Assembly (NCBI GenBank): GCA_028688225.1
Contig: JAQTYQ010000012.1
Span: forward strand, 1 to 64,000
DNA: 64,000 nucleotides
DNA from: Opitutaceae bacterium
Lineage (GTDB): Bacteria; Verrucomicrobiota; Verrucomicrobiia; Opitutales; Opitutaceae
Direction of reading: 5' to 3'
In this document: positions 58,047 to 64,000 of the stretch, piece after piece
Position numbering within the stretch: position 1 is the stretch's first letter
How the letters are laid out: each line of letters starts with the position of its first letter
Program-made: the position numbers and the translations under genes
The notes under the pieces: generated by a model
Database searches by the model: none
Told to the model about the DNA's origin: nothing
What the model saw: only the letters and a program-made list of their open reading frames with translations

Positions 58047-59827
58047 CTGCCGCCAACCGCGTCCCGCCTGCGGAGTCCGTCTTGTTCGCCCATCTGGCCT
58101 TCGACCCGGGCAACCGGCTCGCGGTGCGCCGGGCCGGCACCCGGCTGGGGCTCGCCTTTGTCGGCCCGACTGCGGCGGTGGCGGCCGGGCGGCTCGAGAC
58201 GCACTTCCGCCAGCACACGCCCCCGGCGGAATATTTTACCGTCGAGGCCGGCGGCGTGCCGTATCGCGTGGCGTTCTCCCAGGTGGACGGGCCCCCGGCC
58301 GATGACGAGGTGCACTTCCTCTCCCTGGAGCAGATCGCCGCACGGCCGGCCGATCTGGCGCCATCGCTGGCCGCGGTGCTCGCCGGCCTCGAGCCCCACC
58401 TGATCGCGATCCCCTACCTGCACCTCGGAGAAAACGACTACATCTACCGCTTCCGCGCAGAGAAGGAGCGGAACCGCGGCATCTATGCCCAGGATGCCAC
58501 CGCCAGCGCCCTCTATCAAAGCCGGCTCTGCGAAGCCATCAAGGCGCTCAACCGCACGCACGAACGCTCCGCCGCCCAACCCGCCACCCTTGATTTCGGC
58601 GCGGTGCGCTACGTCATTCCCAGCCATTTTGGTTTCTGCCTCGGCGTGAAAAATGCCATCGAGCGCGCCTATGAAACACTGGCGGAAAATCCCGGCCGCC
58701 GCGTTTTCATGCTGAGCGAGCTCATCCACAATCCGTTTGTCAACGAGGACCTGCGACGCCGGGGCCTGCACTTCCTGCAGACCGACAAAGGGCGTCCCTT
58801 CACGGCCGGAGGCCGCCTGGCCAGGCCCGGGGACACAGGCCCGCTGCTGTGGGATACCCTGACCGGCGACGACATCGTGGTCATCCCCGCGTTCGGCGCG
58901 ACCGACGAAGACAAGCGGAAACTCATCCGCAAGGGCATCCGGGTCGCCCAGTACGACGCGACGTGCATGCTGGTGGAAAAGGTCTGGAAAGCCGCCCGCG
59001 CGTTCGGCCGCGAGGGCTACACCGTCGTGATCCACGGCAAGGCGGAGCATGAGGAGACCAAGGCCACGTTCTCCAACTCGCGCCGTTTCGCGCCTTCGCT
59101 GATCATCCGCAACCTCGCGGAGGCGCAGCTCATCGGGGAACTCATCCTCGACCCCACCCCCGCCCGCCAGGCGGTCTTCGCCGAGAAATTCGCCGGCCTG
59201 CATACCCCCGGCTTCGATTGCGGGCGCCATCTCGATTGCATCGCCGTGGTCAACCAGACGACCCTGCTCATGAACGAGACGGTCGAAATCATCGATTACT
59301 TCCGCCGCGTCTACCGGCAGAAATACGGCGAGGCCGAGGGCGACTCACACGTGGGAGGAAGCGGCAAGAAGGACACGCTCTGCTATGCCACCCAGGTCAA
59401 CCAGGACGCCTTGAGTCGCGCGCTGGCGGAGCCGCTCGACGCCGCCTTTGTGATCGGAGGCAAGAACAGTTCCAACACCTACCAGCTTTTCCGCCTCTGC
59501 GAGCAGAAAATGGGGCCCCGGGCCTACTTCATCCAGTCGGAGGACAACATCCGCGGCCGCGACGATGTGCAGCACTATGTGTTTCCCGCGAGCGGCCATG
59601 ACCGGACCGGCTCCATGGAGCGCCGGCCTTTCCCCGACGGCAACGACCCGCTGCGCGTGCTGATCACCGGCGGCGCCTCCTGCCCCGACGGGCTCATCCA
59701 GCAGGTCGTGGCGCGCATCAACACATTTTTCCCGGTCTCCCGGCTGCGGCGCATCAATGAGGTGCTGGCTGATCTGCGGTCACCCGCGGCAGGCAACCCC
59801 GACCGGCCCCCGGCGCCTGCGGGCTGA
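58043..59827 (+). CDS. ispH: 4-hydroxy-3-methylbut-2-enyl diphosphate reductase, long form with N-terminal extension
   Basis: Fe-S enzyme producing IPP/DMAPP in the last MEP-pathway step. The IspH part is residues about 188-575 of 594, with cluster Cys in SHFGFCLGVKNAIERA (C199), QYDATCMLVEKV (C308) and ITGGASCPDGLI (C547). Further motifs are SELIHNPFVN, GKAEHEETKAT and IGGKNSSNTYQL. At about 390 residues this core is of the long plant/cyanobacterial-like type. The first 187 residues (ESVLFAHLAFDPGNRLAVRR; YLHLGENDYIYRFRAEKERN) are an unfamiliar domain in the same open frame. A GTG near 58600 could also start a core-only protein. The ATG at 58043 follows a stop directly. Confidence 0.9.
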   Translation: MSAANRVPPAESVLFAHLAFDPGNRLAVRRAGTRLGLAFVGPTAAVAAGRLETHFRQHTPPAEYFTVEAGGVPYRVAFSQVDGPPADDEVHFLSLEQIAARPADLAPSLAAVLAGLEPHLIAIPYLHLGENDYIYRFRAEKERNRGIYAQDATASALYQSRLCEAIKALNRTHERSAAQPATLDFGAVRYVIPSHFGFCLGVKNAIERAYETLAENPGRRVFMLSELIHNPFVNEDLRRRGLHFLQTDKGRPFTAGGRLARPGDTGPLLWDTLTGDDIVVIPAFGATDEDKRKLIRKGIRVAQYDATCMLVEKVWKAARAFGREGYTVVIHGKAEHEETKATFSNSRRFAPSLIIRNLAEAQLIGELILDPTPARQAVFAEKFAGLHTPGFDCGRHLDCIAVVNQTTLLMNETVEIIDYFRRVYRQKYGEAEGDSHVGGSGKKDTLCYATQVNQDALSRALAEPLDAAFVIGGKNSSNTYQLFRLCEQKMGPRAYFIQSEDNIRGRDDVQHYVFPASGHDRTGSMERRPFPDGNDPLRVLITGGASCPDGLIQQVVARINTFFPVSRLRRINEVLADLRSPAAGNPDRPPAPAG

Positions 59828-59830
59828 AGC

Positions 59831-60433
59831 TTATCCGGGAAGCAAAGGCACAAACCGCACCGCCCACAATGTGGTCCGGACGATGTCGGTCGGCGTTTTC
59901 CGTTCCAGCAGCACGAGCACCTGTTCCTCGTGTGGTCCACCCTCCGGCAGGATGAGCCGCCCGCCTGTCCCAAGCTGCGCCAGCAAGGCCGGGGGAACCT
60001 TCGCCGTTGCCGCCGTCACCATGATCGCGTCGAACGGCGCCGCTTCGGGCCAGCCCTGCGCTCCATCCCCCGTCCGGACGTGCACGTTGCCATAGCCAAG
60101 CCGCGCCAGGCGCGCCGCCGCGGTTTGGGCCAGCGCGGGGATGCGCTCGATCGAATAGACCTCCCGCACGATCTCGGCGAGCACCGCCGCCTGATAGCCG
60201 GAACCGGTTCCGACCTCGAGGACGCGCTGCCCGGGCGCGAGCCGCAGTTTCTCCGTCATGTAGGCCACGACCGCCGGCTGGGAGATGGTCTGCCCGCAGT
60301 CGATGGGCAGGGCCCGGTCGTCATAGGCGGCATCCCGCAGAAACCGCGGGACGAACTCCTCCCTCGGCACAGCCTGCATGGCACGCAAGACCGCGGGATC
60401 GGAGACCTCCTCCAATCGCAGGCGTCGCTTCAT
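59831..60433 (-). CDS. pcm: Protein-L-isoaspartate O-methyltransferase
   Basis: Repairs isoaspartyl residues in aged proteins with SAM. The 200-residue protein shows AVPREEFVPRFLRDAAYDDRALPI, GQTISQPAVVAYMTEKL, motif I VLEVGTGSGYQAAVLAEI, the VYSIERIPALAQTA strand, and DAIMVTAATAKVPPALLAQLGTGGRLILPEG. The ATG at 60433 gives the usual start (MKRRLRLEEVSDPAVLRAM); the long upstream extension is a non-coding overlap with the next gene's 3' region. It is convergent with ispH, with stops 3 bp apart. Confidence 0.95.
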   Translation of the reverse strand: MKRRLRLEEVSDPAVLRAMQAVPREEFVPRFLRDAAYDDRALPIDCGQTISQPAVVAYMTEKLRLAPGQRVLEVGTGSGYQAAVLAEIVREVYSIERIPALAQTAAARLARLGYGNVHVRTGDGAQGWPEAAPFDAIMVTAATAKVPPALLAQLGTGGRLILPEGGPHEEQVLVLLERKTPTDIVRTTLWAVRFVPLLPG

Positions 60434-60486
60434 GATGCGATCCTGCGCGCCGGTCCGGAAAAGTCGAAACCGGAAGCCCGGCGCGG

Positions 60487-61635
60487 TTAAAAACGCAGGC
60501 TGAGGCCGCTTTGGATGCCGTAGGTCGACCCGAGATCGACCGTGGCGGTGCGGCCATTGAGCGATTGCTCGAAACTGCCGCTCTTTTGATAGGTCGCCCC
60601 CAGATAAAAGCCGGTGCGCTCCGTCAGCCAGTACTCGGCATCGGCATCGGCATAAAAACACGGCAGCAATTTGCTCCGGGTGGATTGTTCCTGCGTTTCG
60701 ACCACGGTCTCGGTGTCGGGCAGGGTGATGGTCTCTTCCACGAGATAGTCGCTGCCGACATAGGCCAGGGCCGCGCCCAATCCCAGACTGAGCTTGAGGC
60801 GTTCGGTGACCGGCACCTGGAACATGGGACCGAAGCGGATCGTATAATACGACCCTTTGATCTGCCAGCGTCCGTTCACATCGGTGGTGTCGGTCGAATT
60901 GCCGCGACTGATCGGCCGGTTGCCCAGCAGGGTTGTCGTGTCGCGCGAGGTCGTCACAGTGCTGCCGTCCGAGTCGGTCAGCGGATTGCCGTTGGAATCA
61001 TAAATGGGAACGGATGTGTAGCTGGGGGCGGTGTACGGCGGCGCCGGCGGAGACTGGCCATAGAGCGAGTAGACATCGGTGAGGATGTTGAGCGTCGCCG
61101 GCACGGAGCCGGCCGTCTTGGCATTCATGGACGAAAAACTGAAGCCGGCGACCAGGCTGACGTCGATTTTGCGGGCGATCCGGACGATGCTATGCCCCAT
61201 CTGCAGTTCCCAGCCGGCTGCGCTGCCACTCTCGGCCTTGAGCCCGGCTCCCAGCGTGCTGGCACTGTAGGCATGAAAGCTGATATCGCCGCCGGATGTG
61301 ACCTGGCTGCTGAAATTATACTTCCACGTATTGGTCAATCCGTCGTCGATCGGCCTGCCGGTCGCGTCAGTCCGCGTATCGATGTTCACATAGCCGTCAT
61401 TGTAGGTGCGGGCCATCACCGTGGCGGTGTCCCCCACCAGGACGTTGCGCGGAATATTGCCCAGCTCGCCAAAGGAGACCTTGGGGCCGCCGATGTAACG
61501 CAGGCCGAAGCGGATGTGGTTACCGCTGGGAACCAGCGGATAATTGTCCATTTCATCATCGTCGTCGTCGGATTGGGCGTGCAGCAGGGCGGTCATGACC
61601 GTCAGACCGGCGGCGAGGAATACGGCGATTCTCAT
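60487..61635 (-). CDS. Outer-membrane beta-barrel-like protein of unknown function
   Basis: The 382-residue protein has a signal peptide (MRIAVFLAAGLTVMTALLHA), then an Asp-rich mature N-terminus (SDDDDDEMDN). Alternating hydrophobic/aromatic strands typical of a barrel follow (IRFGLRYIGGPKVSFG; YYTIRFGPMFQVPVTERLKLSLGLGAALAYVG; TGFYLGATYQKSGSF), ending in GLSLRF with the terminal Phe recognised by the BAM complex. A long Ser/Thr/Pro-rich loop sits mid-protein. No family assignment was possible. It lies 53 bp upstream of pcm on the same strand. Confidence 0.78.
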   Translation of the reverse strand: MRIAVFLAAGLTVMTALLHAQSDDDDDEMDNYPLVPSGNHIRFGLRYIGGPKVSFGELGNIPRNVLVGDTATVMARTYNDGYVNIDTRTDATGRPIDDGLTNTWKYNFSSQVTSGGDISFHAYSASTLGAGLKAESGSAAGWELQMGHSIVRIARKIDVSLVAGFSFSSMNAKTAGSVPATLNILTDVYSLYGQSPPAPPYTAPSYTSVPIYDSNGNPLTDSDGSTVTTSRDTTTLLGNRPISRGNSTDTTDVNGRWQIKGSYYTIRFGPMFQVPVTERLKLSLGLGAALAYVGSDYLVEETITLPDTETVVETQEQSTRSKLLPCFYADADAEYWLTERTGFYLGATYQKSGSFEQSLNGRTATVDLGSTYGIQSGLSLRF

Positions 61636-61827
61636 GGATGGGTAAGAGGCAAGCAGGGCCGGGGCCGGGCGCGAGCAAAAAAGTCTGCTGCGTTCGGGCA
61701 GACGGCCTGGCCGGCCATCTCGCGGGTTGTCGGCTCCGTTGGCATACGGTGAGACTCTGACCCGCGCGAAAGCGCTCTTGTTCCCGGCGGCTGGGGTCTC
61801 CGGTTCGCCGCGGGCGGAGATCCGGTC

Positions 61828-62532
61828 CTATTCGTTGAATTCGTCGAACTTCCTGGCTTCTTTTTCGGTCTTGAGCGCGGCGGCGGCGGCAGGATCGATG
61901 GCCGCCTCGCGCTCTTTCAGGCGCTTTTCCATTGACCGCAGGTCGTCGAGCTTCTGTTCCAGTTCCACCTCGCGCTCCTGCTGGGCCTGCATCTTCTCGA
62001 AAAGCTTGGCTTCATTCTCGTCGATGAAGACCTCGCGCTCCTTCAGCGCAGACCGCTGTTCCTTCAGCGAGGCTTCATGGCGTTCCAGTTCTGCCTTGAG
62101 CTGCTCCAACGCCGTCTGTTCGTCCTTGGTCAAGGCGGGGGCCTGGGCGCTCTTGCTGGCGGCTGCGATGACCTTTTCCCGCGCCATCAGCAGCGCCTCG
62201 GTCTCCGCCAGATCGCGCTCGCGGTCGGCGAGCTTGGCCACGAGTTCGCTCACGGCGCGCTCGCGCTCCTCCAGCTTGGCCTCGAGCTGGCGCAGGGCTT
62301 TTTGCAGCTCCGTGACCTGCTGGGGGGTCAGGCTGCGCGCTTCGCCCCAGGGCGCGCGCGTGGCGGCCATGATGGCGTCGATGGATTTCCGCGCCTCGGC
62401 GGATTCCGCGGAGGGTTCCAGCGCGAGCCGGCGGCGCAGGGAAAGGGCCCTTTCGGACGGCGGGCGGGGCGGGAACTTGATGGGCCCGGGCGGAGGGGGT
62501 GGCGGCCGGGGCGGAGGGGGCGCGTCGCTCAT
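61828..62532 (-). CDS. Proline-rich/coiled-coil protein, third gene of ParA operon
   Basis: The 234-residue protein is not recognised. Residues 1-26 are almost pure Pro/Arg/Lys (PPPPRPPPPPPGPIKFPPRP). Residues about 68-230 form an extended charged coiled coil with heptad character (LQKALRQLEAKLEERERAVSELVAKL; QQEREVELEQKLDDLRSMEKRLKERE). No membrane segment is present. The start overlaps the stop of the preceding 324-residue protein gene by 4 bp, so it is co-translated. Filament, scaffold or polar adaptor roles are typical for such proteins but unproven here. Confidence 0.72.
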   Translation of the reverse strand: MSDAPPPPRPPPPPPGPIKFPPRPPSERALSLRRRLALEPSAESAEARKSIDAIMAATRAPWGEARSLTPQQVTELQKALRQLEAKLEERERAVSELVAKLADRERDLAETEALLMAREKVIAAASKSAQAPALTKDEQTALEQLKAELERHEASLKEQRSALKEREVFIDENEAKLFEKMQAQQEREVELEQKLDDLRSMEKRLKEREAAIDPAAAAALKTEKEARKFDEFNE

Positions 62533-63503
62533 TTCTTGAATAACCGCGAGAAGAAGCCGGCGAGACCGCCTTTCTTCGCCGTCACTTCGGCTGTGCCGGC
62601 ATCCGTTGATCCGGTCACCGGCTCAAGCAGTTCCGCCGCCAGCGTCTCCTTGAGGGGGTCCTCCATGACCACCAGGTAGCGCTCCAGCGAGCCTCCTTCC
62701 CTCAGCGAGGCGGTCAATTCGTCGAACTCGGCCTTGTAGAAGCCGAGAATCCGGGCGGCCTGCTCGCGCAGCGCGGCCTCTGCCTGCTTCAATTCCTCCT
62801 TGTTGAGGCGGGCGGCTTGCGTCTCCTCCTCCGGTTTCAGCCGGCCGCCAAACCGTTTGAAAAGCGCCAGGCGCTCGCCGAGAGGCACCAGATCGAGCAT
62901 CTGCCCGAGGGCCTCGGGCAGATGCAGGCCTCTGCTGCCGACGCGGAACGGCAGGATGGTTGCCAGCGCCTCCTCGTTCACATGGGCCAGGGCATTGAGC
63001 AGGACACGGAAATCCCCGCCGACGATCACATGCGGCGGCATACTTTGCGCAAAGGCGGCAAATTCCCCGAGCGTCGTGATCTTCTCGAGCTTGCAGAACT
63101 CCTTCGTGTCGGCGGAGACTTTCGTGAGCTCGATGGGAAAATCGGACGAGATTTCGAGCTTCGCGAGGTTCTTCAACAGCGGGTTGTCCTTTTCCTCGGA
63201 CACGGTGGTCTGCTCGACCATCTCGCCAAACGGATTATCAAACGCGAGTGTCTCGCGCAGGATGGAGACCAGCTGGTCGATGCGGTCCGGATAGCCGGCC
63301 AGCCCGGGCATGATCTGCAGTTCGTCAAAGGTCAGGTCGATGTATTTGGCCGGCGTTTCCTCCTTGCCTGGCAGCGGCCAGTCTGGCGCATCCAGGTTTT
63401 GCGCCAGGCTGTTGAGCGACGTATCCACCATGATCGAGGTGTGAAAACCCATGCGCACCTCGTCCCAGTCCTTGGCGGTGAATTTACCTCCTGATGAGCT
63501 CAT
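62529..63503 (-). CDS. Unknown cytosolic protein, second gene of ParA operon
   Basis: The 324-residue protein has no recognised domain. The N-terminus MSSSGGKFTAKDWDEVRMGF is followed by a mainly helical central domain (DRIDQLVSILRETLAFDNPF; LPEALGQMLDLVPLGERLALFKRFGG), a charged helix (LNKEELKQAEAALREQAARIL) and a C-terminal basic tail ending GFFSRLFKK. There is no signal peptide or membrane segment. An AAAGGA element precedes the ATG at 63503. It starts 29 bp after the ParA-like gene and overlaps the next gene by 4 bp. Confidence 0.72.
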   Translation of the reverse strand: MSSSGGKFTAKDWDEVRMGFHTSIMVDTSLNSLAQNLDAPDWPLPGKEETPAKYIDLTFDELQIMPGLAGYPDRIDQLVSILRETLAFDNPFGEMVEQTTVSEEKDNPLLKNLAKLEISSDFPIELTKVSADTKEFCKLEKITTLGEFAAFAQSMPPHVIVGGDFRVLLNALAHVNEEALATILPFRVGSRGLHLPEALGQMLDLVPLGERLALFKRFGGRLKPEEETQAARLNKEELKQAEAALREQAARILGFYKAEFDELTASLREGGSLERYLVVMEDPLKETLAAELLEPVTGSTDAGTAEVTAKKGGLAGFFSRLFKK

Positions 63504-63532
63504 AAATGATATCCTTTGCTCCGGCGGCGCGC

Positions 63533-64000
63533 TCAGAGAATTTCCCCGTGCTTGATGATTTCCTGGGCGAGCCGGCGGTAGTCATTCAGCACGTTGTCGG
63601 TCTCCTCGGTCTCCTGTCCCACAAGGATGACGGGCAGGCCCAGGGCCACGGCCCGGCGGACGATCGTGGCGTCCCGGATTTGCGTCTCGAAGAGCTTGGC
63701 CGTGGCGGCGACCCGGCGCTGGGCCTTGTATTGGTTCATGCGCAGCTGCATGCGCATCTTCGGCACCTCGTTGTCGACGCCGGACTTGATGGAATTGAAA
63801 ATGATGCCCTGCACGGCCGCCGGCGTTCCCATCTCGGCCGTGCGAAAACTGGCCGTCAGCTGGTGGAACTTGTGCAGCTTCTCGACCAGGAGGGTGAATC
63901 CGATGAGGCTGAGGGCGTCGGGATTGGAGGGCACATAGACCTCGTTGGCGGAGAACACGCCGCACTGGGAAGCCCGCAGGATGTTGGGCGGACAATCGAA
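63533..64000 (-). CDS. ParA/MinD-family ATPase, C-terminal part (5' end beyond window)
   Basis: The minus frame is open at the window edge and ends at 63533, giving about 155 residues. It begins with FDCPPNILRASQCGVFSANE, the DxPP strand of ParA ATPases, then EVYVPSNPDALSLIGFTLLVEKL, a VQGIIFNSIK strand, and the C-terminal TQIRDATIVRRAVALGLPVI element that in ParA/Soj carries the R-x-x-x-A partner-facing segment. The Walker A motif lies outside the window. Its two downstream partners are unfamiliar, and no parB gene or parS-like site is visible. Confidence 0.8.
   Translation of the reverse strand, partial: FDCPPNILRASQCGVFSANEVYVPSNPDALSLIGFTLLVEKLHKFHQLTASFRTAEMGTPAAVQGIIFNSIKSGVDNEVPKMRMQLRMNQYKAQRRVAATAKLFETQIRDATIVRRAVALGLPVILVGQETEETDNVLNDYRRLAQEIIKHGEIL

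Overview
The window reads as a chromosomal segment of a GC-rich (about 65 %), Gram-negative bacterium, most likely Verrucomicrobiota of the Opitutus/Opitutaceae type. This is an inference. It rests on an LPS gene (lpxK), a C-terminal-Phe outer-membrane barrel, menaquinone genes scattered as single cistrons, a PilV/PilW/PilX-like cluster with a giant PilX-like protein, few Shine-Dalgarno sequences, and short intergenic repeats of the 'ACCACGGATTTCACGGAT' type. I see no rRNA, tRNA, CRISPR array or intact insertion sequence. About 47 protein genes are supported, nearly all chromosomal housekeeping or accessory genes. Many long antisense frames are shadows caused by GC-rich codon usage.

Layout. 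1-9.8 kb: xerC/D-type recombinase (cut by the left edge), mazG, then trpC-purN-rsmA, two unknown envelope proteins and a GNAT enzyme, rsmI, a Ppx/GppA phosphatase and an RluD-type pseudouridine synthase. 10-17 kb: M29 aminopeptidase, lpxK, panD, class V aminotransferase and topB. 17-23.3 kb: a LysR regulator divergent from a tight four-gene operon (AsnB-like amidotransferase, SAM methyltransferase, osmoprotectant-type ABC ATPase, and a permease fused to a substrate-binding domain whose two halves are in swapped order). 23.5-27.1 kb: an anchored coiled-coil protein, class II fructose-bisphosphate aldolase with a textbook terminator, and an exported PHP phosphoesterase. 27-35.8 kb: menB, menD and menF on the minus strand, interrupted by kup plus a cNMP-binding histidine kinase and by an exported SagB-like nitroreductase. 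35.8-39.5 kb: metG and a NarX/NarL-like two-component pair. 39.7-44 kb: pseudopilin cluster. 44-48 kb: rdgB, ribD, an MBL-fold hydrolase and leuB. 48-52 kb: GH130 protein and a glycosyltransferase fused to an alpha/alpha-barrel domain. 52.5-60.4 kb: alaS with a low-GC insertion, plsY coupled to a GNAT-aminotransferase fusion, long-form ispH with an N-terminal extension, and pcm. 60.5-64 kb: an outer-membrane barrel and a ParA-like operon cut by the right edge.

The most promising under-described systems are (1) the LysR/AsnB/methyltransferase/ABC operon with its apparently circularly permuted binding domain, (2) the GNAT-aminotransferase fusion translationally coupled to plsY, (3) the ParA-unknown-coiled-coil operon at the right edge, and (4) a set of intergenic palindromes. 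Two of these share the core TGTAACGATCGTTACA, one is a perfect 40-bp palindrome, and one is a 132-bp multi-hairpin element lying exactly between two convergent stop codons.
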